A DNA stretch of 64,000 nt from Paraburkholderia phenoliruptrix (GTDB lineage Bacteria > Pseudomonadota > Gammaproteobacteria > Burkholderiales > Burkholderiaceae): NCBI RefSeq assembly GCF_902859825.1, contig NZ_CADIKB010000019.1, positions 1 through 64,000 on the forward strand, in the 5' to 3' direction. The notes below the pieces were generated by a model. That model did not search any database, was not told the origin of the DNA, and worked only from the letters and a program-made list of their open reading frames with translations. How positions within the stretch are numbered: the first letter of the stretch is position 1; each line of letters opens with the position of its first letter. Made by a program: the position numbers and the translations under genes. Of this stretch, positions 8,633-17,414 are shown in pieces.

Positions 8633-9856
8633 TCAGAACTTGTGACGCAGGCCCACGCGCACGCCGAGCTGCTTGTCGGTTGCCGACGGCGCAAATCCGC
8701 TGATTGCAGCAACGGAAGACTGCCCGAGCGAATCGCGGCCCGTAGCCCGCTGCAACGCTGCTAGTGCATAGACATCGGTGCGCTTGGAGAGACTGTAGTC
8801 TACGGCGAAGTTCAATTGCATGTACTTGGCGCCGCCGTCGCCCTTCACCGAATTGCGCGTCGTATAGTCGAACGCAACACCCGCAAGCAGTGCCGGTGTA
8901 ACAAAGGTCCGCACGCCCACTTCCGCGCTCGTGAACACCGCGTTGCCGCTATAGCCCAAAGTATTCGGCCCGGAGCTCGACCCGAGGCCTTCGAACCGCG
9001 TGTTGGTGACAATCGCGCTCACTGTCGTCTGGCTCAGCACATAGGAAGCGCCGACGCCGATGATCTCGAGCGTATTGGCCGACGCGTAACCAGCGTAAGC
9101 GGGCAGCGCCTCCGGCGCCGTTGCAGAGCCGGCCGACCCAATGTTGTTCGCCGTCGCAAGGCCCTTGTTGGGCGTATTGCCGTAGAACGAAACGTTGGGA
9201 TTGCGCGCATTCAGGTAACCTGCGCCGGCGGAAAACGCGCCGCCGTTGTAACTGACGCCGAGCGACCAGATCTGGTTGCGCGACTGGCTGCCGGCGACTC
9301 CGCCGAAACTGTAGAGTGCCCCCGCCTTCAGGCCGCCGAAGCTCGGCGTCGTATATTTGACCGAATTGTTGATGCGGTTCGTGTTCGCGAGATTGTCGAT
9401 ATCGCCGATATGGGATGACATATAGCCGGCCCAGAAAGGCGCGGAAAACTGCTGGATCGACTCCACCACGGGATCGTATTGACGGCCCGCGGTCACCGTG
9501 CCGGCGTTCGGCGACGAGAGGCCCACGTATGCCTGGCGGCCGAATTGCGCGCCGCCCTGCGCGAGCGTGCCGCTATTAACCATGAAACCGTTCTCGAGCA
9601 CGAAGATCGCCTTAAGCTGATTGCCGAGATCTTCGGTGCCACGCAGGCCCCAACGGCTGCCGGATAAGCCGGTGGCGTGTGCGTCGGTCATCGCAACGAG
9701 GCTTTTTCCGTTGATCTGACCACCCTGCTTTCCGGCTTGAGCGCTATTCTGATAACTCAGGCCCACATCCACAATGCCATAAAGCGTCACACTGCTTTGC
9801 GCATGGGCCGACAAAGCGGTCATGAGAATTGCACCACTGCACACCGTCTTTTTCAT
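8633..9856 (-). CDS. Gram-negative porin, OmpC-like Burkholderia type
   Basis: A 407-residue outer-membrane porin. It has a signal peptide (MKKTVCSGAILMTALSAHA, cleavage before QSSVTLYGIVDVGL), the SRWGLRGTEDLGNQLKAIFVLENGF motif of the beta-proteobacterial porins, and the C-terminal GVRVGLRHKF that ends in phenylalanine for BAM insertion. It lies last in the run from the flavin reductase gene down to here and just after the aromatic-acid transporter, so it is probably the uptake channel for the same substrate. Its leader holds a tandem 12-bp repeat. Confidence 0.92.
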   Translation of the reverse strand: MKKTVCSGAILMTALSAHAQSSVTLYGIVDVGLSYQNSAQAGKQGGQINGKSLVAMTDAHATGLSGSRWGLRGTEDLGNQLKAIFVLENGFMVNSGTLAQGGAQFGRQAYVGLSSPNAGTVTAGRQYDPVVESIQQFSAPFWAGYMSSHIGDIDNLANTNRINNSVKYTTPSFGGLKAGALYSFGGVAGSQSRNQIWSLGVSYNGGAFSAGAGYLNARNPNVSFYGNTPNKGLATANNIGSAGSATAPEALPAYAGYASANTLEIIGVGASYVLSQTTVSAIVTNTRFEGLGSSSGPNTLGYSGNAVFTSAEVGVRTFVTPALLAGVAFDYTTRNSVKGDGGAKYMQLNFAVDYSLSKRTDVYALAALQRATGRDSLGQSSVAAISGFAPSATDKQLGVRVGLRHKF

Positions 9857-9868
9857 TGCGAAGTCTCC

Positions 9869-9892
9869 ATTAGTTTTACTATTAGTTCTACT
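9869..9892 (-). repeat. Tandem 12-bp repeat in the porin leader
   Basis: ATTAGTTTTACT is followed directly by ATTAGTTCTACT, and a third start, ATTCGTTG, follows. On the porin strand the repeats lie just upstream of the GGAG ribosome site. They could be an operator, a small-RNA target or a promoter element. Confidence 0.6.
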
Positions 9893-9943
9893 ATTCGTTG
9901 TTGCTGCTTCTATCGCGTTGCCGGCTCGAAAGCGGCCGCGCCG

Positions 9944-11338
9944 CTAGCCGAGTTCCTGCTTGAGCTTGCTTGCGGATGTCATGGCGGTAGTCGCCTCCAC
10001 CGCTTCACTGCGGCTATCACAGCCGCAATCTGCCGATCTGGTCGCGAATCGGACCGTCACCGCCGCTCCCGCCGCCGCGATCACAATGGCGAGCAGGGTC
10101 GCCTGCGAGCTGCCAAAGATCTGTTGCAACGCCCCGCCGATGAAAGGGCCGAGAATCGCGCCGAGCCGTCCGACGGCGAGTTCCATGCCCACCGCGGTCG
10201 CGCGCATCCGCGTTTCATATGAAGTCGCCGTGAAATTGTTGAGAACGAACTGACCGCCGATAATGCAGAAGCCCGCCATCGCGCTGCAGACCAGGTTCAC
10301 CCAATGCGACTGGAGGAACATGAGCGTCAGCACGGCGACCGCGCCCGTTGCCCACCACGCGCAAAGCCAGAATCGCGGACGGCCGGTTCGATCGACGAGG
10401 CGTCCGCACACGAGGCCGCCGACAAAGGACATGACCTGCATCAGCGCGCCAAACGCGAAGCTCGCGCCGAAGCTTTCGCCGCGTGCCTGCATCAATGTCG
10501 GAATCCAGCCCGAAAGGCCGAAGATGCAAAAGAGGCTCAGAAAACTCGTCAGCCAGATGGCGATGGAAAGCCGGCGATACGGTGCGGCGAGCAGGGCGAG
10601 AACAGGTGCCTTTTCGGAGGTGGTGGGCTTTCTGATCGAAAGCGTTCGATAAAGATGAGCCCGCTGCGGCCGCAGCCTGGCGAGAATATCTCTGACCTCG
10701 GTCTCACGGCCTCGCAGTAGCGCGAACTTCGGCGACTCCGGCAGGTAGAGGTGCACGAACGGAATCAGCAGAACGGAGAGCGAGCCGATCCAGTATAGCC
10801 CCTGCCAGCCCGTGTGCGGCGTGACAAACACGCCGACGAGTCCAGCCGCCGCGCCGCCCGCGGCCCAGCCGAGAGCCACGCCCCATAGCGCGAAGGTGTT
10901 CTCGATGCGCCGCGGCGCAAGCTCGTTGATGTAGGTCGTGGAAAGCGGCAATAGCACGCCGAGACCCAGGCCCGTGAGAACGCGCAACGCGCAGAAGCTG
11001 GCGAACGAGTCTGCCGCGAGTGCTGTCAGCAGCGAGAAGATCGTTGTGATCCAGAGTCCGCCGATGAGCGTGATACGGCGGCCGAAGCGGTCCGCGATCG
11101 CACCATGAATCGCTGCGCCAAAGAGAAAACCGACGAGGCCGCTCGACACGAGCAGCCCTGCCTGCTGCAGCGACAGTTGCCACGGCCCGCGCACATAGTG
11201 GATGACGTAAGCGGGATTGAACGTGTCGTAGCCGTCGAATAACGTCATCAACGCGAGCAGAATGCCGAGCTTGATGTGCATGCCGCCGACAGGTGCATCG
11301 GCCAGCTCTGCATTCACATCGATAGAATCGTTGCGCAT
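9944..11338 (-). CDS. MFS transporter, aromatic acid:H+ symporter (AAHS) type
   Basis: A 464-residue 12-helix permease. The LFDGYDTFNPAYV segment in the first helix is the FDGYD signature of the AAHS family (PcaK, BenK and relatives), and the loop motif GAIADRFGRR follows helix 2. The ATG at 11338 has GGAG eight bases upstream and removes an unlikely N-terminal extension. It lies between the resorcylate-type decarboxylase and the porin on the same strand, so the likely cargo is a hydroxybenzoate such as gamma-resorcylate or salicylate. Substrate is inferred from neighbours. Confidence 0.9.
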   Translation of the reverse strand: MRNDSIDVNAELADAPVGGMHIKLGILLALMTLFDGYDTFNPAYVIHYVRGPWQLSLQQAGLLVSSGLVGFLFGAAIHGAIADRFGRRITLIGGLWITTIFSLLTALAADSFASFCALRVLTGLGLGVLLPLSTTYINELAPRRIENTFALWGVALGWAAGGAAAGLVGVFVTPHTGWQGLYWIGSLSVLLIPFVHLYLPESPKFALLRGRETEVRDILARLRPQRAHLYRTLSIRKPTTSEKAPVLALLAAPYRRLSIAIWLTSFLSLFCIFGLSGWIPTLMQARGESFGASFAFGALMQVMSFVGGLVCGRLVDRTGRPRFWLCAWWATGAVAVLTLMFLQSHWVNLVCSAMAGFCIIGGQFVLNNFTATSYETRMRATAVGMELAVGRLGAILGPFIGGALQQIFGSSQATLLAIVIAAAGAAVTVRFATRSADCGCDSRSEAVEATTAMTSASKLKQELG

Positions 11339-11462
11339 GTGTCTCACTCCATTTTGTATTGTCGAACCCGGCGCATCGCGGCTCGACATTGCCGCGCGCG
11401 CCCGTCGTTTTATTGCTCTATTGCTTTATTCCTTCATGCTCTGCTGTGCGTATGAACGACCG

Positions 11463-12455
11463 TCACGGCTCCAGCTTGAACAGGCGCGCTGCATTGGTTC
11501 TGGCGATCTTGATGCGATCGTTTTCGCTAATCGCCGCGTCGTCGAACCATTGCGCCGCATGATCGACGTTTTCAAATGGCCAGTCGGTGGAGAAGAGAAT
11601 GCGGTCCGAGCCTATTTCGAGCATCGCATCGATCAAGGTCTGCGTCCGGAAATTACCCGACGTGGTAAGCCAGAAGTTCTTGTGAAAGTACTCGGCAATG
11701 CGCTTCTTCGCCGGATAGTTCGGCTGGGTCTCGACCCATGCGTTGCGGTTGTCGATGCGCCACATGCTATAGGGCAGCCCTTCTCCCATGTGCCCGAGAA
11801 TGATCTTCAGTTCCGGGTAATCGTCGAAAAGACCGGAACCCATCAGCCGCAATGCATGCACTGCCGTTTCCTGGCCGAAAGCCCACGTGGGACCAAGCAG
11901 CCACGGGTGTCCTTCGTAAATCGGCGCATGCGCGGGCAACGGATTGCGCGGATGCAGATAGAACGGAACGTCGAGCGCCTGCACCACCGACCAGAACTGC
12001 CGGTACTGAGGCAAGTCGTAGTAGAGCGCCGTGGCGGACTCCTCGACCTGCGAAAAACCATTGACCAGCGCGCCGACGAAATTCAACTCCTTGACGCAGC
12101 GCTCCAGTTCGCGCGCGGCAAGGACCGGAGACTGCATCGGCAACGCGGCAAAACCTTTGAAACGATCCGGCCGCTTCACAATCTGCTCCGCAAGAAAGTC
12201 ATTGGCGCGGCGCGACAGATCGTAGGCGTCCTTGATATTGGGCACGGCCTGCACGGTCGGCGCATTGAGCGACAGCACCATCAGTTCGACACCATTGCGG
12301 TCCATTTCGTCGATGCGACGATCATGAATGTCGAGTAGGCGCCGTTTCAACTCCACCCAATACGACGGCGGCACGAAGCCTGCGGAATCCTGCACCGTCG
12401 CGTCAATGGCAAAGTGCTCTTCGAGCGCGATTTTCCGGCTTGCTTTGAAAGCCAT
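11463..12455 (-). CDS. Gamma-resorcylate (2,6-dihydroxybenzoate) decarboxylase-like amidohydrolase
   Basis: A 330-residue member of the metal-dependent amidohydrolase-2 decarboxylases. It keeps the N-terminal ExH metal motif (ALEEHF), the histidine in PFYLHPRNPLP, the ILGHMGEGLPY loop and the aspartate of LFSTDWPFEN. From memory the whole protein closely tracks the gamma-resorcylate decarboxylases of Rhizobium and Polaromonas. The reaction would be reversible decarboxylation of 2,6-dihydroxybenzoate to resorcinol. It is next to a two-component flavin monooxygenase of the kind that hydroxylates resorcinol, and to an aromatic-acid transporter. Activity on salicylate or 2,3-dihydroxybenzoate remains possible. 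Confidence 0.88.
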   Translation of the reverse strand: MAFKASRKIALEEHFAIDATVQDSAGFVPPSYWVELKRRLLDIHDRRIDEMDRNGVELMVLSLNAPTVQAVPNIKDAYDLSRRANDFLAEQIVKRPDRFKGFAALPMQSPVLAARELERCVKELNFVGALVNGFSQVEESATALYYDLPQYRQFWSVVQALDVPFYLHPRNPLPAHAPIYEGHPWLLGPTWAFGQETAVHALRLMGSGLFDDYPELKIILGHMGEGLPYSMWRIDNRNAWVETQPNYPAKKRIAEYFHKNFWLTTSGNFRTQTLIDAMLEIGSDRILFSTDWPFENVDHAAQWFDDAAISENDRIKIARTNAARLFKLEP

Positions 12456-12473
12456 GCGATGTCTCCTTCGACT

Positions 12474-13703
12474 TTAATATTGGCCCTTAGGCTCGAGGCC
12501 GAGCGCCATCTGCCCGTACATGGTGCCCACCGTGTCCCAGTTCATGCTGATATGCCGGCCCACCGCATTGACGTCGCGCCATGCGCGCTGAACCGGGTGA
12601 GAAAGATCGAGGCCCTGGCCGCCCGTCGACGCATTAAGCGCCTCTGCCGCGCGAATGGCGAGCGACACGGCGAATGCCTGTCCGAGCCGGCTCCTGATGC
12701 GCTCCTCGACCGACACCCGTTCGCGCCGGGCAACAGTGGCTTCGCGTTCCCGCAGGTCGCTGAGCAGGATCTTGCGCGCGGCATCCGTATTCGCTGCGGC
12801 CTCGGCAACACGCAACTGGATGGTCGGAAATTCAGCCATGCGATTCTGCGCACCGGCCACTGCGCCTCGTGTCACGCGGCGCGCCGTGCGCTCGAGGTAG
12901 TCGTCGAACGCGCCCTGTGCGGCCCCAACCGCAACCGATGCAAGGCACGACGGAATCGCGCTCAACATCGGAATGGAAAACCCGGGGTTCCCGCTATAGA
13001 CGCGCGCACCGGGCGTTTCCCCACTGGTGGTCTCCGAGAAGAACAGCAGGCGATGCTTCGGCACGAAGACGTTATCGAGAACAAGCGTCTTGCTGCCCGT
13101 GCCCGCGAGTCCCACTACATGCCAGGTGTCCTCGATCCGATAGTCGGACTCGGGCACGAGCAGGAACGCGGGCGCCGGCTTATCCCTGTCGCCTTCGGGT
13201 GGAATCACCGCGGCGCACAGCGACCACTGCGCGCATTCGCAGCCACTCGCAAAACTCCACCGTCCGCTGAGCAGGTAACCGCCTTCGGTTGCCTGTGCCT
13301 GACACGCAGGCGCATACGATCCGCAAACAAGCGCATTGGGATTGCTGCTCCACACATCTCGCTGCGCCTCTTCAGCGAACGACGCGACGAGCCACTGGTG
13401 CGCCGCGAGAAGCCCCGCCACCCACGCCGTGGAAGCGCAGCTTTTTGCGAGGTCCATGTTCAGATCGACAAGCGCGGAGAAGTCATATTCGAGCCCGCCG
13501 AATGCCTTCGGCTTCACGAGATCGAAATAGCCGATGTCGCGCAATGCTTCAATGTTCTGCATCGGCACGCGGCGCTCGGCTTCGACCTTCTGCGCGCGAG
13601 ATTTAAGCACTGCGCCGAGCGCGGATACGCCGGCACGAATCTGCTCGACCGTGGGCTGCCCAGCCCCATTCACGGCCCGTTCTTCTTTTTCTGCAACAAA
13701 CAT
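12474..13703 (-). CDS. Group D flavin-dependent monooxygenase, oxygenase component (resorcinol hydroxylase-like)
   Basis: A 409-residue protein with the acyl-CoA-dehydrogenase fold used by two-component aromatic hydroxylases (HpaB-C2, HsaA, and the large subunit of resorcinol hydroxylase). Typical pieces are CASTAWVAGLLAAHQW, GRWSFASGCECAQW and the C-terminal RAWRDVNAVGRHISMNWD. There is no reductase domain, so it needs reduced flavin from a partner, and the flavin reductase gene lies just upstream. The start at 13703 has GGAGG in ideal position. By context it would turn resorcinol into hydroxyquinol. Exact substrate is inferred. Confidence 0.85.
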   Translation of the reverse strand: MFVAEKEERAVNGAGQPTVEQIRAGVSALGAVLKSRAQKVEAERRVPMQNIEALRDIGYFDLVKPKAFGGLEYDFSALVDLNMDLAKSCASTAWVAGLLAAHQWLVASFAEEAQRDVWSSNPNALVCGSYAPACQAQATEGGYLLSGRWSFASGCECAQWSLCAAVIPPEGDRDKPAPAFLLVPESDYRIEDTWHVVGLAGTGSKTLVLDNVFVPKHRLLFFSETTSGETPGARVYSGNPGFSIPMLSAIPSCLASVAVGAAQGAFDDYLERTARRVTRGAVAGAQNRMAEFPTIQLRVAEAAANTDAARKILLSDLREREATVARRERVSVEERIRSRLGQAFAVSLAIRAAEALNASTGGQGLDLSHPVQRAWRDVNAVGRHISMNWDTVGTMYGQMALGLEPKGQY

Positions 13704-13773
13704 GATGTCCCTCCAGATATTCGATCCCCGCCCGCGTGCGTCCATCCGCCGGGCCGATCTGCGTTGGTGTCAC

Positions 13774-14289
13774 TCAGTAATAAGCCGCGTTTCTATATAG
13801 AAGTGGACGGTCGTCTTCGTTTAGCAGCACCTCATCCGCTTGACCGATAAAGATAGTGTGCGTGCCGAACGGAACCGCCGCGACCTTGGTGCAAAACACA
13901 TTGGCCTGCGCGGTGCCGAGATAGTCGACGCCGCCTTCCGCTATGCGCTTCCAGTCGCCCACATCGAAACGTTGCGCGGCAGGCGTGGCTCCGCTGAATG
14001 CGGCGGAAACATCCGCCTGGTCGTACTTGAGAACATTCACGCAGAAGCACCTGGCCGACATCAGGATGTCGTGGAGGAACGTGTTCTGGTTCACGCAGAC
14101 GATCATGGAGGGCGGTTCCATCGACAACGAACTGACGGCTGTCATGGTCATTCCGTGACGACGTTCGCCATCCGAAGCGGTCACGACTGTCACAGTGGAT
14201 GCGATGCGTCGCATCGCGGCCCGAAAGGAAGTGGCAATCGGCGCCCGCGCCGGCGGAGCAAGTGGTGGCGATACGGCAGTGGTGTCCAT
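13774..14289 (-). CDS. Flavin reductase component of a two-component monooxygenase (HpaC-like)
   Basis: A 171-residue flavin reductase domain protein with FRAAMRRIASTVTVVTASDGERRHGMTMTAVSSLSMEPPSMIVCVN, the standard start of the HpaC/flavin_reduct family. It would reduce FMN or FAD with NAD(P)H and hand it to the oxygenase encoded 70 bases downstream. AAGGAG precedes the start. It is first in the leftward run of decarboxylase, transporter and porin genes and is divergent from the MarR gene, so the gap at 14290-14427 should hold the control region of the whole arm. Confidence 0.9.
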   Translation of the reverse strand: MDTTAVSPPLAPPARAPIATSFRAAMRRIASTVTVVTASDGERRHGMTMTAVSSLSMEPPSMIVCVNQNTFLHDILMSARCFCVNVLKYDQADVSAAFSGATPAAQRFDVGDWKRIAEGGVDYLGTAQANVFCTKVAAVPFGTHTIFIGQADEVLLNEDDRPLLYRNAAYY

Positions 14290-14339
14290 GGCGTCTCCTT
14301 GAAATATCGGGCTTCATCACCCTGTTGCACCCACTATAG

Positions 14340-14387
14340 TTTCATTTGCAACTGTTGGCAATGAAAATAATGAAGCCGAAACTGTTG
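14340..14387. promoter_or_regulatory. Candidate MarR operator between the divergent flavin reductase and MarR genes
   Basis: An imperfect dyad TTTCATTTGC-N8-GCAATGAAA spans 14340-14366 with CAAC-T-GTTG at its centre. AACTGTTG occurs at 14350-14357 and again at 14380-14387, three helical turns apart. This fits two sites for a dimeric MarR repressor. Binding is inferred from position. Confidence 0.45.
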
Positions 14388-14427
14388 CTTTGATAGAATC
14401 CGCCAATCGATATCGAGGGGCCACACC

Positions 14428-14889
14428 GTGTACAAGTTCACCGAATCCTTCCCCTATCTGCTGAACCGCGTGGGCGTCCGCATGGGAGATCTGTTCTCGC
14501 GCCGCATCGCCTCCTACGGGGTTACCCTGCCGATGTACCGTGTCATGGCCGCGCTGCACGAGGTGCCGGGACAGCGCCTGAACGATCTCGCCGACATGAC
14601 CACCATCGAGCTTTCCACGCTATCGCGGTTGATCGGCACAATGGAAAAGACGAGGCTCGTCTCGCGCAGCCGGCTCGAGAACAACGCCCGCACCGTTGCG
14701 ATCAGCCTGACGAATGCCGGGGAAAAACTGCTTCAGCAACTCGTGCCTATCGCTCAACACTTCGAAGCTGTGGCAATCGGCAATCTCTCGCCGACCGCGC
14801 TAAAGGTACTGAAGAAAAACCTCTCCGATATCTTCCTGTTGCTCGACAAACTGGAAGAAGAACTCGCCGCCTCCGCTGACGAAAGCTGA
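14428..14889 (+). CDS. MarR family transcriptional regulator
   Basis: A 153-residue MarR-type winged-helix protein. The DNA-binding part reads LNDLADMTTIELSTLSRLIGTMEKTRLVSRSR, followed by the wing RLENNARTVAISLTNAGEKLLQQL. The ends are the usual dimer helices. MarR proteins commonly repress aromatic degradation genes and let go when a phenolic ligand binds. Its divergent position from the flavin reductase makes the decarboxylase/monooxygenase arm the probable target. It converges on nagL with a 25-base gap and no clear terminator. Confidence 0.92.
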   Translation: MYKFTESFPYLLNRVGVRMGDLFSRRIASYGVTLPMYRVMAALHEVPGQRLNDLADMTTIELSTLSRLIGTMEKTRLVSRSRLENNARTVAISLTNAGEKLLQQLVPIAQHFEAVAIGNLSPTALKVLKKNLSDIFLLLDKLEEELAASADES

Positions 14890-14914
14890 CGTCTGGCTTT
14901 TCGCAGCGTCCGGC

Positions 14915-15559
14915 TCATGCCGCCACGCAGTCCGGCTGGTTTTGCGGCTTTGCAGCCTCGAACGCGGGATGCGTGAGCGCGTGCTCATACACGGCAACGC
15001 TTCGCGGATAACGGGCCAAATCGCAGCCCATGCGCTGCGCATTCGCCATCTGCGGAATGAGACAGCAATCGGCAAGCGTGGGCGCGTCGCCAAAGCACCA
15101 CGCGCCGCTTCCATGACGTTCCAGAATCCGCTCGACGCCTTTCATTCCTTCGTGCACCCAGTGCACGTACCACGCGCCCTTCTGCTCGGGCGAGACCATC
15201 AGCACCGTCTGCAAATACCCGAGCACGCGCAGATTGTTGAGCGGATGCATGTCGCACGCGATCAGCGACGAAAGCTCGAGCACGCGCGCCCGCAGTGCAG
15301 GCTCGGCCGGAATAAGCCGCGGCTCGGGATAACGCGCGTCGAGATAGTCGATGATGGCGAGCGACTGCCCGAGCGTGAAGTCGCCGTCCTGCAAAGCGGG
15401 CACCGCCGCCGACGGATTGACCTGCTCGACATAGCGCGTCTCATGATGGTCCCCGGCACGGATATTGACCGGCCGATAGTCGTAGTCGAGGCCTTTCAGT
15501 GCGAGCGCAATGCGTACGCGATACGAGGTCGAGCTGTTAAAGAAGCTATGCAACTGCAT
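14915..15559 (-). CDS. nagL: Maleylpyruvate isomerase, zeta-class GST type
   Basis: A 214-residue protein of the zeta-GST family. The N-terminal active-site loop is SSTSYRVRIALALKG, the glutathione site has NPSAAVPALQDGD and QSLAIIDYLDARYPEP, and the C-terminal half has DMHPLNNLRVL and GDAPTLADCCLIPQM. The family motif usually has cysteine (SSCS); here it is threonine, as in some maleylpyruvate isomerases. It would isomerise maleylpyruvate to fumarylpyruvate with glutathione. The ATG at 15559 follows GGGAGG. It is the last gene of the nag-type operon, 16 bases after nagK. Confidence 0.86.
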   Translation of the reverse strand: MQLHSFFNSSTSYRVRIALALKGLDYDYRPVNIRAGDHHETRYVEQVNPSAAVPALQDGDFTLGQSLAIIDYLDARYPEPRLIPAEPALRARVLELSSLIACDMHPLNNLRVLGYLQTVLMVSPEQKGAWYVHWVHEGMKGVERILERHGSGAWCFGDAPTLADCCLIPQMANAQRMGCDLARYPRSVAVYEHALTHPAFEAAKPQNQPDCVAA

Positions 15560-15575
15560 CACGCCCGCCTCCCGC

Positions 15576-16274
15576 TCATACGACCGCAACGGTCAATTGG
15601 CCGAGACGCTCCACGCCTACGGTCATCGTGTCGCCTTGGGTCACCGCGCCGACGCCCTCCGGCGTGCCGGTGAAGATCACATCGCCCGGCTGCAGTTCGA
15701 AGTACTTCGAGAGATCCGCGACCGTCTCCGCAACCGACCAGATGAGGTGCGAGACATCGCTCTTCTGCTTCGTTACGCCGTTGACGTCGAGCCAGATCCC
15801 GCCTTCAGTGAAATGCCCGACCTCGGCGGCAGGATGGACCGGTCCGATCGGCGCGGAGCGATCGAACGCCTTGCCGATTTCCCAGGGGCGCCCCATCTCG
15901 CGCATCTTCATCTGCAGATCGCGACGCGTCATGTCGAGCCCGACTGCATAACCCCACACATGATGAAGCGCCTCGCCGACCGCGATATTCGAGCCTGCTT
16001 TGCCGATCACTGCCACCAGTTCCGCTTCATAGTGGTAGTTGCGCGTTTGCGGCGGATAATCGAGCCGCAGCGTTTCGCCATACACGGCAGGTACCACTGC
16101 ATCCGCAGGCTTGCAGAAGAAAAACGGCGGCTCGCGATCCGGATCGAAGCCCATCTCGCGCGCATGCGCGGCGTAATTGCGGCCTACACAGTAAACGCGG
16201 CGCACCGCGAACCGGTCGTTGTTGCCGGCAACATGCAGGCTGACAGGTGCTTCAGGAGGAAAAATGAAAGACAT
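15576..16274 (-). CDS. nagK: Fumarylpyruvate hydrolase, FAH family
   Basis: A 232-residue fumarylacetoacetate-hydrolase-fold enzyme with CVGRNYAAHAREMG at residues 29-42, PFFFCKPADAVVP, HYEAELVAVIGK, and the C-terminal GDVIFTGTPEGVGAV. The acidic metal ligands of the family are in these segments. It would split fumarylpyruvate into fumarate and pyruvate, the last step of the gentisate route. The start at 16274 was picked over a longer frame because it gives the family length; its ribosome site is weak, so coupling to the upstream gene is likely. It sits between the gentisate dioxygenase and the isomerase. Confidence 0.88.
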   Translation of the reverse strand: MSFIFPPEAPVSLHVAGNNDRFAVRRVYCVGRNYAAHAREMGFDPDREPPFFFCKPADAVVPAVYGETLRLDYPPQTRNYHYEAELVAVIGKAGSNIAVGEALHHVWGYAVGLDMTRRDLQMKMREMGRPWEIGKAFDRSAPIGPVHPAAEVGHFTEGGIWLDVNGVTKQKSDVSHLIWSVAETVADLSKYFELQPGDVIFTGTPEGVGAVTQGDTMTVGVERLGQLTVAVV

Positions 16275-16358
16275 GATAAGAGAGCTCGCTGAGTGGGAAC
16301 AATAAGAAAGACGGGTGCCATGCATTCCGGTCGGCGCGCGCCGTCACGATCTGTATCT

Positions 16359-17405
16359 TCAGGCGCGCTCTTCGCGCAGCAGATTTAATGCTGAAAGTAC
16401 CGGCCTGTCCGAATAGCTGAACAACACGCAGTCGCTCGATGCATGAAGCGCGACCGGTTGCCACGACGGCACGACGAACACGTCGTGAGGCTCAAACGCG
16501 AATGTGTTGTCGCCGATGCGCGCCGCCCCCGCACCCTCGACAACGCAATAGACGGTCGCGTCAGTGCTGCGATACGTCCTGCCTGTAAATCCGCCAGGCA
16601 GGAACTGCATGAACGCCGCAATGGTCGGCATCGGCCAGCCACCCGTAACCGGATTGACGTAGCGCAGCTTGACGCCGTCCCATGCATCGAGCTCGCCGCG
16701 ACGAAAGAGCGCATCCAGTGCCTCACGACTTCTTTCATACGGATAACTGAATATCGGTGACGATGGTCCGCTCGACTGGTGACGCACCGGCATCATGTTC
16801 TGTCCGAAACGTGCGAAGCTGTCCCCTTCTGCACGCAAGATAGGTTGCGTCGACTCGGGATACGTTTCGGCGAAGCCGGCGTCGAGATTCGCAATGAGCG
16901 GAATGTCGAGGCCGTCGAGCCAGATCACCGGCTCACCGCCTTCGTCCACCGGCGGATTGCCGTGATCGTGCCATGTCCACGACGGCGTGATGATGAAGTC
17001 CCCCGGCTTCATGGTCGTTCGTTCGCCATCGACAGCCGTCCATGCGCCGCGGCCCTCGACGATGAAACGCAGCGCGGACTGCGTGTGCCGGTGGCTCGGT
17101 GCAATCTCGCCGGGCAGGATCAGTTGGAGTCCCGCATATAGGGTCGGCGTCATGCTCGACCTGCCAGCGAGCCCAGGGTTCTCGAGCACGAGCACGCGCC
17201 GGACTGCTTCTTCAGCGCTGATCAGGGAGCCCGATTGCATCACGAGTTCGCGGATCTGCGCATACTTCCAGATGGCGGCCTGCGCTTGCGGCCGGGGCGC
17301 TTTCGGCACAAGGTTGTGCAGCGATTCCCACAGCGGCGCGAGTCCCTGCTGCGCGATCAGCGCATAATAGGCCGCGCGGTCTTCATGCCGGGTTTGCACA
17401 GTCAT
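16359..17405 (-). CDS. nagI: Gentisate 1,2-dioxygenase
   Basis: A 348-residue double-cupin dioxygenase. The iron site in the first cupin is visible as HRHTQSALRF (His105, His107) and SWTWHDHGN (His146 or His148). The second cupin has MQFLPGGFTGRTYRSTDATVYCVVEG and HDVFVVPSWQPVALH. The enzyme opens the ring of gentisate to maleylpyruvate with Fe(II) and oxygen. TAGGAG precedes the start. It follows the ferredoxin gene by 9 bases and precedes nagK, in line with the nag operon of Ralstonia U2 as I remember it. Confidence 0.93.
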   Translation of the reverse strand: MTVQTRHEDRAAYYALIAQQGLAPLWESLHNLVPKAPRPQAQAAIWKYAQIRELVMQSGSLISAEEAVRRVLVLENPGLAGRSSMTPTLYAGLQLILPGEIAPSHRHTQSALRFIVEGRGAWTAVDGERTTMKPGDFIITPSWTWHDHGNPPVDEGGEPVIWLDGLDIPLIANLDAGFAETYPESTQPILRAEGDSFARFGQNMMPVRHQSSGPSSPIFSYPYERSREALDALFRRGELDAWDGVKLRYVNPVTGGWPMPTIAAFMQFLPGGFTGRTYRSTDATVYCVVEGAGAARIGDNTFAFEPHDVFVVPSWQPVALHASSDCVLFSYSDRPVLSALNLLREERA

Positions 17406-17414
17406 GTGTGTCTC

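Noticed and set aside
15576..16274. The FAH-family gene considered as a general 2-keto-hydratase outside the gentisate route
   Set aside because: Its place between gentisate dioxygenase and the zeta-GST isomerase makes fumarylpyruvate hydrolase by far the simplest call.
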